From contig DNXA01000217.1 of the NCBI GenBank assembly GCA_003506065.1, positions 1-5,499 of the forward strand: a stretch of 5,499 nucleotides of DNA. The letters run 5' to 3'. Of this stretch, positions 1-5,057 are shown one piece after another. Below the pieces are notes generated by a model. That model made no database searches. It saw only the letters and a list, made by a program, of their open reading frames with translations, and was not told the DNA's origin. The DNA is from Actinomycetota bacterium (lineage in GTDB: Bacteria; Actinomycetota; Actinomycetes; S36-B12). Numbering within the stretch: the first letter of the stretch is position 1; the number at the start of each line of letters is the position of its first letter. The position numbers and the translations under genes are program-made.

Positions 1-242
1 GTGGCGATTCGATGATCGATGCGGCAATCTGCGATGGCGATTGGGTCGTCGTCCGAACCCAGAACACCGCAGAGAACGGCGAGATCGTTGCCGCCCTGCT
101 TGATGACGAAGCAACCGTGAAGACCCTCAAGCGCAGCGATGGCCATGTGTGGCTGATGCCGCACAACCCGGCCTATGCCCCGATCCTTGGCGATCACGCC
201 AAGATCATGGGCAAGGTCGTCACGGTGCTGCGCAAGCTCTGA
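1..242 (+). CDS. lexA: LexA repressor, C-terminal S24 protease part (5' end outside window)
   Basis: C-terminal part of LexA, the SOS-response repressor that cleaves itself when stimulated by RecA bound to single-stranded DNA. The open frame enters from the left edge. The first whole codons read G-D-S-M, so the catalytic Ser codon is at 9-11. The catalytic Lys, in the motif E-A-T-V-K, is at 120-122. The spacing of 37 residues equals the Ser119-Lys156 spacing of E. coli LexA. The motifs [13 protein letters not shown] and VWLMPHNP and the end [10 protein letters not shown] are typical of actinobacterial LexA. The ATG at 12 is internal and follows the catalytic Ser, so it is not a start. The DNA-binding N-terminal domain and the cleavage site lie outside the window. 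The gene is intact to its TGA stop and converges on the binding-protein gene, with a strong hairpin between them. Confidence 0.96.
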   Translation, partial: GDSMIDAAICDGDWVVVRTQNTAENGEIVAALLDDEATVKTLKRSDGHVWLMPHNPAYAPILGDHAKIMGKVVTVLRKL

Positions 243-302
243 AGACTGATAGTTACGGTGCATGTGCGTCTGCTACCAGTCCACTCCACAATCACTTGAA
301 CG

Positions 303-343
303 CACGGTGCGCCGGTCCAGGGATATTGGACCGGCGCACCGTG
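303..343. terminator. Perfect 17-bp GC-rich hairpin between convergent genes (bidirectional terminator)
   Basis: Positions 303-319 and 327-343 are exact reverse complements (17 of 17), with a 7-nt loop at 320-326. The hairpin starts 60 bp after the lexA stop and lies 23 bp past the stop of the opposite-strand binding-protein gene, so it can serve both. Neither side has a real U-run (TGTTGC follows on the plus strand), which resembles the U-poor terminators common in actinobacteria. The structure is seen directly; termination is inferred. Confidence 0.8.
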
Positions 344-366
344 TGTTGCAGAGAGTTCGATGGTGG

Positions 367-1644
367 CTATCCGGCAACGATCTTGCCGGTGTTGACATCC
401 ATGTAGTCCCCGCACACAGGCGCCTTGTCTGGAACCATCTTTCCGTTCTGCACGGTCACAAACCATGAGCATTTCGCTGGATTGCCATTGGGTGTCAGTG
501 CTGGTCGGTAGCTGATCGGTGCCGGCAGCAGTCCCGCGCCAGAGAATGACTTGGCCTTGTGGAGGGCATCGATGAAGCCCTGGCGAGTGGGGCAACGACC
601 TGCCAGCTTCATGCCTTCAATGAAGGTGTCTGCTGACACAAAGGCTGAAGCCGATGAAGGATTGTTGGGGTTCAGCCCAGCTGCCTTCATGCCGTTGGTG
701 AAGGTCCGAAGGCCAGGGCGTCCGGGCACACCAGGTGGCACCGTGCCGTAGGTCGAGCCGATGATGCCATCGAGCGCGCTTCCAACCTTGGCGATCAGAT
801 CAGGGTCGGACAGGCCAGGCAACAACGGCGCCTTCATGCTGATGCCCTGCTGCTTCAGTGCCTGCATCACCGAGATGCCTCCGTCGACCAACAGCACCAG
901 GTAGACACCGTCGGCCCCAGCTTGCTTCAGCCGCAGCGCGGTGGATGTCGCGTCATAGGCGGCGAATGGAGCATCGCTGATCTTCAGCACATTGGTCATG
1001 CCCACGGTTGGCAGAGTCGCATTGAAACCGTTGGCCGCGGCAACAGCTGCCGGCACTGGGAAGGAGATCGTTGCCACATTCTTGGCGCCGGCGGCCGCCA
1101 TCCTTTTGGCCGTCGCGTTGACGGTGTAGTCATTGGATGAGGCACCAACGGCAGAGAAGGCGTTGGTATCGCGACCCGTTGGAGGCAGGCCGATGCCAAT
1201 TGCCGGGACATTGTGGGCCTTGAGGATTGGGAACATTGTCTCGATGTTGATCTGATCAAGCACTCCGAAGTTCTTGTCATTGACGATGGCCTTGGTCGTC
1301 TGATCAGCGAGCACTGCAGCGTTTGATTGGCCGTCGTACTTCGTCAACACAAACTTGCGGCCATACACACCGCCCTTGGCATTCTCCTGACTTAAGCGCA
1401 GCTTGGCTGCCTCGTAGGTGCCTGCGAAGCTCGCAGCATTCGCCCCCGAGCCATCAGTGATGAATGCCAATTTGATCGTCGAGTTGTCGATGCCGTCCTG
1501 AGGAGCGCAGGCGGCTGCATTGGCTGCTGGAACCGCAGCCTGCGCTTGGACTCCGACCAAGGACAAGGCGATAGCAGCGGAGAGCGCGCTCACGACAACA
1601 GCAGTCCTATTGCGGCGCTTGCCGTCTGGGGTTTTCAATATCAT
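367..1644 (-). CDS. ABC transporter substrate-binding protein, LivK / Peripla_BP_6 type
   Basis: Secreted solute-binding protein of the branched-chain amino acid (type I periplasmic-binding fold) class, 425 residues. Members bind amino acids, amides, urea or aromatic acids outside the cell and pass them to an ABC importer. Residues 9-13 (KRRNR) and a hydrophobic stretch to about 34 form a Sec signal peptide with likely cleavage near AQA|A at 36. The mature part begins around IKLAFITDGSGANAASFAGTYEAAKL, followed by NAKGGVYGRK and a YDGQSN motif, then the alternating strands and helices of the fold. C46 is not in a convincing lipobox, so how the protein is retained at the cell is unclear. Four Cys (46, 351, 392, 411) could form disulfides. 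The ATG at 1644 was chosen because GGAGGA (1652-1657 on the opposite strand) is 7 nt upstream; the TTG at 1659 overlaps that site. No permease or ATPase gene is adjacent here, so the ligand is unknown. Confidence 0.88.
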   Translation of the reverse strand: MILKTPDGKRRNRTAVVVSALSAAIALSLVGVQAQAAVPAANAAACAPQDGIDNSTIKLAFITDGSGANAASFAGTYEAAKLRLSQENAKGGVYGRKFVLTKYDGQSNAAVLADQTTKAIVNDKNFGVLDQINIETMFPILKAHNVPAIGIGLPPTGRDTNAFSAVGASSNDYTVNATAKRMAAAGAKNVATISFPVPAAVAAANGFNATLPTVGMTNVLKISDAPFAAYDATSTALRLKQAGADGVYLVLLVDGGISVMQALKQQGISMKAPLLPGLSDPDLIAKVGSALDGIIGSTYGTVPPGVPGRPGLRTFTNGMKAAGLNPNNPSSASAFVSADTFIEGMKLAGRCPTRQGFIDALHKAKSFSGAGLLPAPISYRPALTPNGNPAKCSWFVTVQNGKMVPDKAPVCGDYMDVNTGKIVAG

Positions 1645-1651
1645 GTCCGTG

Positions 1652-1657
1652 TCCTCC
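1652..1657 (-). promoter_or_regulatory. Ribosome-binding site of the substrate-binding protein gene
   Basis: GGAGGA on the minus strand, 7 nt before the ATG at 1644. It decides the start: the longer reading frame from TTG at 1659 would place its initiation codon on the Shine-Dalgarno sequence itself. Confidence 0.8.
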
Positions 1658-1762
1658 AAATGAGTGCGACTTCGAGTGGCTCTGACTGTCAGGCGATTGG
1701 CCTCAGCACGCGGAAGTTAGTTGAGCGCACGACGAACCGCATCGGCTTCGATCGCAGTTGTT

Positions 1763-1780
1763 GACATGTCGCAACATGTT
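1763..1780. promoter_or_regulatory. Tandem 8-bp palindromes, candidate operator in the divergent intergenic region
   Basis: GACATGTC (1763-1770) and AACATGTT (1773-1780) are both perfect palindromes sharing the core ACATGT, and their centres are exactly 10 bp apart. They lie in the 230-bp gap between the divergent binding-protein and hydrolase genes, 119 bp and 95 bp from the two start codons. TTGACA at 1761-1766, a perfect -35 hexamer on the plus strand, overlaps the left palindrome, but I see no good -10 hexamer 16-18 bp after it. The nearest TANNNT sequence on that strand is TAGCAT at 1824-1829. The arrangement suggests cooperative binding on one DNA face. The LuxR-type regulator encoded at 3052-3849 is one candidate binder, but this is inference. 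Confidence 0.5.
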
Positions 1781-1801
1781 CGTCTGTCTCAGCAAGACGA
1801 A
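1779..1801. repeat. 7-bp inverted repeat next to the palindromes
   Basis: TTCGTCT (1779-1785) and AGACGAA (1795-1801) are exact reverse complements around a 9-nt loop, touching the right palindrome. It could form a small hairpin in a leader transcript or be a further protein-binding site. There is no U-run after it, so it is not a convincing terminator. Confidence 0.3.
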
Positions 1802-1874
1802 GACTCGCCCAGATATTCAGAACTAGCATCCGCGAACCTGACAATCGCCTTGAACCCCACACTGAGGAGCCCCC

Positions 1875-2909
1875 ATGCGCACTGTCGAATTGATGCTCGA
1901 TGTCACCGATGCTGTCGGCCTCAATCGACCAATAGCGATTGCCGCAACCGTGACTCTGCCGGAGCTTGCCGACCTCGGCTCAAATCCGATTGTCTGCTTC
2001 GCAAAGCCAGGCGGCGGGTATGCGCGGGGCTACTACACGATCGATCTCCCAGGCCCGGGCAGAGGCAGTTCTCAAGCGCAATGGCACGCATCGCGAGGCT
2101 GGATCTTCATCGCATTGGATCCGCTGGGCGTGGGTGACAGCACCTCTGTTCCTGAGCACTTCATGGACTACGGATCTGCGCAGGTCACTTCGGCCGCGCA
2201 TGAAGCCGAGGGTCAGATCCTCGCGCTGCTGGCCAAGGGCGAGCTGGCTGCTGACTTTCCGGCCGTGGAAGAAGCGGTGGTCATTGGCATCGGGCAGTCG
2301 GCCGGTGGCTGCTACACGATCGCGCAACAGGGGCGCTTTCACGCCTATGACGGCATCGCAGTGCTGGGCTACAGCGCACTTCAGACGGTCGTCCCCGCAC
2401 GCCCTGGGCGTCCACCGCTGCATGGGCCGTGGATTCCGCGGGCCTATGCCTTGGATGCCGGCGTGGTGACCAACGCCGCCATGCTCGCGCAGCTTCCGGT
2501 CATGATGGGCACACCCGACGCCTATGAAGACATGGCCTGGGCATTCCACTGGGACGACATGGATCCTGATGTCGTCCGCGAAGACATTGAAGACAGCCCA
2601 GCCCGGCATGGCAATCCACCCCCCTGGGCCTCGGCCACCAGCCCGGGGATGATCGCGTACGCCTTGGCACCTGGCGGATTTCAGGCCGAGGCTGCTGCCA
2701 TCACTTCACCCGTGCTCGTGGCCGTTGGGGAGCGTGACGTCATCCCTGACCCGCGTGGAGAGATTCGCAGCTACCTGTCATCCAACTCGGTCGACTTCTT
2801 CGTTTGCCCGCGGATGGCGCACATGCACAACTTTGCGAGCACTCGCGAGCTCTTCTGGAACCGAATCTCGGCTTGGGCGGATTGGGTACGCATCGCGAAA
2901 GGCCTGTGA
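1875..2909 (+). CDS. Alpha/beta hydrolase with Ser-Asp-His triad
   Basis: Probable cytoplasmic alpha/beta-fold hydrolase, 344 residues, no signal peptide; it would cleave an ester, amide or similar bond in an unknown substrate. The oxyanion-region loop is KPGGGYARGYY (about 44-54). The nucleophile elbow G-I-G-Q-S-A-G-G places the catalytic Ser at 142. A 146-residue insertion, probably a cap or lid domain rich in Trp, Pro and acidic residues (HWDDMD at 225-230), precedes the acid Asp288 in GERDVIPDP. The His is H316 or H318 in MAHMHNF. The ATG start has GAGGAG (1864-1869) 5 nt upstream. The gene is divergent from the binding-protein gene and followed by a LuxR-type regulator on the same strand. 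Fold and triad are clear; the substrate cannot be inferred, though the context suggests catabolism of an imported or diffusible compound. Confidence 0.85.
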   Translation: MRTVELMLDVTDAVGLNRPIAIAATVTLPELADLGSNPIVCFAKPGGGYARGYYTIDLPGPGRGSSQAQWHASRGWIFIALDPLGVGDSTSVPEHFMDYGSAQVTSAAHEAEGQILALLAKGELAADFPAVEEAVVIGIGQSAGGCYTIAQQGRFHAYDGIAVLGYSALQTVVPARPGRPPLHGPWIPRAYALDAGVVTNAAMLAQLPVMMGTPDAYEDMAWAFHWDDMDPDVVREDIEDSPARHGNPPPWASATSPGMIAYALAPGGFQAEAAAITSPVLVAVGERDVIPDPRGEIRSYLSSNSVDFFVCPRMAHMHNFASTRELFWNRISAWADWVRIAKGL

Positions 2910-2917
2910 CTTCATGT

Positions 2918-2937
2918 CAGATAACGACAGATAACGA
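2918..2937. repeat. Exact 10-bp tandem duplication upstream of the LuxR-type gene
   Basis: CAGATAACGA occurs twice back to back (2918-2927 and 2928-2937), directly after the hydrolase stop and 14 bp upstream of the proposed -35 box of the regulator gene. A 10-bp repeat sets the two copies on the same helical face, as expected for an activator or autoregulation site. A chance replication-slippage duplication is equally possible. Confidence 0.55.
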
Positions 2938-2951
2938 TGAGCGAAATTCCA

Positions 2952-2980
2952 TTGAGCTTCGCCTTGAGTTGGCCTACAGT
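2952..2980 (+). promoter_or_regulatory. Predicted sigma-70-type promoter for the LuxR-type regulator
   Basis: TTGAGC (2952-2957, 4 of 6 to TTGACA) and TACAGT (2975-2980, 4 of 6 to TATAAT and matching TANNNT) are separated by exactly 17 bp. Transcription would begin near 2987, giving a leader of about 65 nt before the GTG at 3052. It follows the 10-bp tandem repeat. This would let the regulator be expressed apart from the hydrolase. Confidence 0.45.
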
Positions 2981-3041
2981 TTGGAATCCTGCCAACCCGG
3001 GGTGAAGCAGGCTCGCGGTCGGCAACATCTGGCTGGAGTTT

Positions 3042-3045
3042 GGAG
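3042..3045 (+). promoter_or_regulatory. Ribosome-binding site deciding the GTG start of the LuxR-type gene
   Basis: GGAG ends 6 nt before GTG at 3052, a normal spacing. The in-frame TTG at 3040 would overlap this site and has only a 1-nt gap to another GGAG at 3035-3038. Confidence 0.55.
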
Positions 3046-3051
3046 ATTCGA

Positions 3052-3849
3052 GTGATCGATCAGGCCACCACTGCAAATGGATTGCGCGGCCTGCCGCAAA
3101 TGATGCGCTTTATGTCGGATTGTCCTGATGCGCAGTCCACCGTTGATGCACTGCTGCATGGACCATTTGCCCATCTCAATGCCATCGCCTGCCATATCTA
3201 TCGCTACGAAGAGCCCTACCGGCTTGTGCTGCATGCGGGTCGCGGGCTTGAAGAAACCGTGATGGCACGATGCCAGACCGCACCGCTGGAGCTTCGCACT
3301 CCCCTGTCAGATGCCTTCTTCAGTCTTGAAATCGAGCTGCTGTCCTTCGACGAGATGCTGCATCGATATGAGGCCATCCGCATTGCAGATGAACCGCTAT
3401 GGCGCGAGTACATCAGCAACTACGGCAATCAGATGCTGCTGTGCGCACCCATTGTGATGAATGGCATCGCAGTGGGCGGCTACAGCGTGTTCCTTCCAGA
3501 GAACTACGCGCTGACCAGCATCGACTTCTCGGTGTTCAGTGGCATCGGCGCGCTGCTAGGACTGTGGATGACCCACGGAAGCCAAGCACCTGCGCTGCAT
3601 CGCATGAACTTCCAATTCGTCGAGGAACGATCAGTCGACCTGACTGACCGTCAGATCTGCATCCTGAAGTACATCCAAGAAGGTCGTTCAGTCGGCTGGA
3701 TCACGCGCACCCTGGGCTACTCCCCATCGACGATTCGGCAGGAGTTGCAAAGAGTGATGAAGAATCTGCGCGTCACCGATCGAGCTGCAGCCGTGACCAA
3801 AGCAAGGGAACTGGGTCTGTTGCCCGACGAGCAATTGCAGCGCGCCTGA
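3052..3849 (+). CDS. LuxR-family transcriptional regulator with GAF-like N-terminal domain
   Basis: Probable DNA-binding regulator of 265 residues. Residues about 30-170 look like a GAF-type sensory domain: predicted alternating helices and strands, with LLCAPIVMNGIAVGGYSVFLP (129-149) as the strand pair usual late in GAF domains. Residues 196-258 form a LuxR/FixJ helix-turn-helix (VDLTDRQICILKYIQEGRS, then WITRTLGYSPSTIRQELQRVMKNL, then the closing VTDRAAAVTKARELGLL). The usual Glu of the LTxRE motif is Gln here (Q201), and the usual IA pair of the turn helix is IT, so the HTH is divergent. There is no receiver domain, so a bound ligand rather than phosphorylation is the likely signal. GTG at 3052 is preferred because GGAG (3042-3045) is 6 nt upstream; the TTG at 3040 has its GGAG only 1 nt away. 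Likely targets are its own promoter and the neighbouring hydrolase/binding-protein region; the effector is unknown. Confidence 0.78.
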   Translation: MIDQATTANGLRGLPQMMRFMSDCPDAQSTVDALLHGPFAHLNAIACHIYRYEEPYRLVLHAGRGLEETVMARCQTAPLELRTPLSDAFFSLEIELLSFDEMLHRYEAIRIADEPLWREYISNYGNQMLLCAPIVMNGIAVGGYSVFLPENYALTSIDFSVFSGIGALLGLWMTHGSQAPALHRMNFQFVEERSVDLTDRQICILKYIQEGRSVGWITRTLGYSPSTIRQELQRVMKNLRVTDRAAAVTKARELGLLPDEQLQRA

Positions 3850-3973
3850 GTTCAGTTCGTCGGCTGAGAAGCGGAGCGCTGGTCATGTGTGGCTGGTGCT
3901 GTGCAAGTTCTCGCGTTGCCTGAATCCAGCGTTGTCTGGAACCATCGCCGCATAGGTCGAACGAGGGAGTCCG

Positions 3974-4279
3974 ATGAGTCGATTCATGGTTCTGCACTAC
4001 GGCTTTGAAATGCCAACTCCCGATGTGATGCATGCCTGGAGCACCTGGTTCACCTCATTGGGCCCTGCTCTGGTCGATGGCGGGAGCAACTTCAGGCTGG
4101 GTGCGGAAATCACCGTCACTGGATCGCGTGATCTGGACGAGGATCCAAGTCCGATCACTGGCTACTGCATCATCGAAGCGGACAGTCTGGATGCGGCGCT
4201 TGCGCTGGTCTCTGGGGTTCCGGTGATCGACGCTGTGCGCGTGTATGAGCTCAACCAGCCTCCGCCACCTGCCGCGTAG
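3974..4279 (+). CDS. YCII-related (YciI/DGPF-like) small protein
   Basis: Small soluble protein of 101 residues that resembles the YCII-related (YciI/DGPF) family, which has a ferredoxin-like dimeric alpha-beta barrel fold. The pattern is an N-terminal strand (SRFMVLHYG), a Trp-rich helix (MHAWSTWFTSLGPALVDGG), a central TGYCIIEADSLDAALAL segment (62-78) that is typical of the family, and a last strand DAVRVYEL. The tail PPPPAA is probably disordered. The ATG has GGGAG (3965-3969) 4 nt upstream. It lies 124 bp after the LuxR-type gene on the same strand and may be cotranscribed or have its own promoter; I see no convincing promoter in the gap. The biochemical role of this branch is unknown; some family members act near aromatic-degradation enzymes or sigma factors. 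Confidence 0.75.
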   Translation: MSRFMVLHYGFEMPTPDVMHAWSTWFTSLGPALVDGGSNFRLGAEITVTGSRDLDEDPSPITGYCIIEADSLDAALALVSGVPVIDAVRVYELNQPPPPAA

Positions 4280-4281
4280 CG

Positions 4282-4324
4282 GTGGCCGGAAAGGCCACGA
4301 TCCGCGTCTGGGCTGGCAGGCCCA
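4282..4324 (+). terminator. Possible weak double hairpin after the YCII-related gene
   Basis: GTGGCC (4282-4287) pairs with GGCCAC (4293-4298) around a GGAAA loop, and TGGGC (4309-4313) pairs with GCCCA (4320-4324). Both stems are short and no U-run follows. The place, just after a stop and before an independent toxin-antitoxin promoter, makes termination plausible but not certain. Confidence 0.3.
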
Positions 4325-4362
4325 ATGAAAGGGCGCGTCTAGTTGCGCTGAGTATCGTGACC

Positions 4363-4385
4363 ACATAATGTAGTTACATGGATGT
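4363..4385 (+). promoter_or_regulatory. Leaderless promoter and ACAT/ATGT operator of the antitoxin gene
   Basis: A -10 element lies just before the ATG at 4378, either CATAAT (4364-4369, one mismatch to TATAAT) or TAATGT (4366-4371, TANNNT). Transcription would start at or within about 2 nt of the ATG. There is no Shine-Dalgarno sequence upstream, so the mRNA is probably leaderless. Four half-sites alternate in orientation: ACAT 4363-4366, ATGT 4368-4371, ACAT 4376-4379, ATGT 4382-4385. The middle pair extends to ATGTA-GT-TACAT (4368-4379). Binding here would cover the -10 and the start codon, as expected for autorepression by the antitoxin-toxin complex. A weak -35 (TTGCGC, 4343-4348) sits 15 bp upstream. 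Confidence 0.6.
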
Positions 4386-4662
4386 CGGTATTAGAGAACT
4401 CAAGGCGCATCTTTCCCACTACGTGAAGCGCGCCTCCCAGGGCGAAACGATTCGCGTCACTGATCGCGGTCGCACGACGGCCTTATTGATTCCGGCCACC
4501 GCGGATGAGGAACTCCCTGAAGGGCTTGCTCGAGCAATTCACGAAGGCCGGGTCACGCCAGCTCGAGATCGTGGCCCGCTCGCCACCTATTTTCCGACGG
4601 CGAAGTTGCCAGAAGGCCAAACAACACTGCAGATTCTTCAAGATGACCGAGACGATCGGTGA
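4378..4662 (+). CDS. Phd/YefM-type antitoxin (VapB-like) of a type II toxin-antitoxin pair
   Basis: Antitoxin of 94 residues that should neutralise the adjacent PIN-domain toxin and repress its own promoter. Residues 1-40 match the Phd/YefM N-terminal DNA-binding fold: VGIRELKAHLSHYVKRASQG, then ETIRVTDRGRTTALLIP. Residues about 45-94 are the charged, probably flexible toxin-binding tail, ending QILQDDRDDR. Its ATG lacks a Shine-Dalgarno sequence and seems to be read from a leaderless mRNA. Its TGA overlaps the toxin's GTG start by 4 nt (GTGA), so translation is probably coupled and the antitoxin is made first. By sequence it belongs to the Phd superfamily, although it is paired with a VapC toxin, a common combination in actinobacteria. 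Confidence 0.9.
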   Translation: MDVGIRELKAHLSHYVKRASQGETIRVTDRGRTTALLIPATADEELPEGLARAIHEGRVTPARDRGPLATYFPTAKLPEGQTTLQILQDDRDDR

Positions 4663-5057
4663 CGACCTACTTCGACAGCAGCGCTCTGGTGAAGCGCTAC
4701 CTCGTGGAGGCTGAGAGCGCCAAGGCGATCGCGCTTGTCAATACGCACTCGCCGCGGGTGACATCGATGATCACCCGCATCGAGGTCCGACGAGCGATCG
4801 CCCGAATAGCAAGCGCAGTGGAGAGTTCAATGACTCGTGAGCAGTTCAATCGGGATCTCGCACAATTCGAGGTCGCATCAATCGACACAGAAGTATGTGA
4901 TCGCGCAGCAGCTATCGCTGAGGCGACAGGTATCCGCACCCTGGACAGCATTCACTTGGCTACCGCGCTCATGTTCGGGTGCAGCAACTTTGTCAGTTTT
5001 GACCGACGTCAATCAGCGGTGGCCGCCGAACTCGGACTCATCGTCGTTGACGGCTAG
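4659..5057 (+). CDS. vapC: VapC family toxin, PIN-domain ribonuclease
   Basis: Probable Mg2+-dependent endoribonuclease toxin of 132 residues, the usual VapC length; VapC enzymes inhibit translation by cutting tRNA or rRNA. The PIN acidic residues are all present: D6 in TYFDSSALVKRY, E42 in TRIEVRRA, D96 in TLDSIHLATAL and D115 in SFDRRQSAVA, so the enzyme looks active. It begins at GTG within the antitoxin's last codons and has only a poor Shine-Dalgarno sequence of its own, consistent with coupled translation. Its last 20 bp, including the TAG stop, overlap the 3' end of the convergent tesB gene. The RNA target cannot be read from the sequence. Confidence 0.92.
   Translation: MTTYFDSSALVKRYLVEAESAKAIALVNTHSPRVTSMITRIEVRRAIARIASAVESSMTREQFNRDLAQFEVASIDTEVCDRAAAIAEATGIRTLDSIHLATALMFGCSNFVSFDRRQSAVAAELGLIVVDG

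Noticed and set aside
12..242. lexA end read as a complete 76-residue gene from the ATG at 12
   Set aside because: That ATG follows directly on the catalytic Ser codon of the GDSM motif, so the frame is the tail of a longer gene entering from the left.
194..595. A 133-residue minus-strand frame overlapping lexA and the end of the binding-protein gene
   Set aside because: It crosses the terminator hairpin and two real genes in another frame, and the translation has no domain features.
1645..1760. A minus-strand promoter for the binding-protein gene (TAACTT at 1714-1719)
   Set aside because: The -10-like hexamer has no matching -35 box at a suitable distance, so I did not list it.
1758..1784. 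A LexA/SOS box at the ACATGT palindromes
   Set aside because: The actinobacterial SOS box needs GAAC-N4-GTTC; pairing here stops after 8 bp and the outer bases do not match.
1980..2609. A 209-residue open frame on the minus strand inside the hydrolase gene
   Set aside because: It is a shadow of the hydrolase frame: His/Arg/Cys-rich, with no recognisable domain or ribosome site, while the plus-strand frame has a full catalytic triad.
3925..3940. A 5-bp hairpin (TCCAG/CTGGA) between the LuxR-type and YCII-related genes as a terminator
   Set aside because: The stem is too short, has no U-run and is easily explained by chance.
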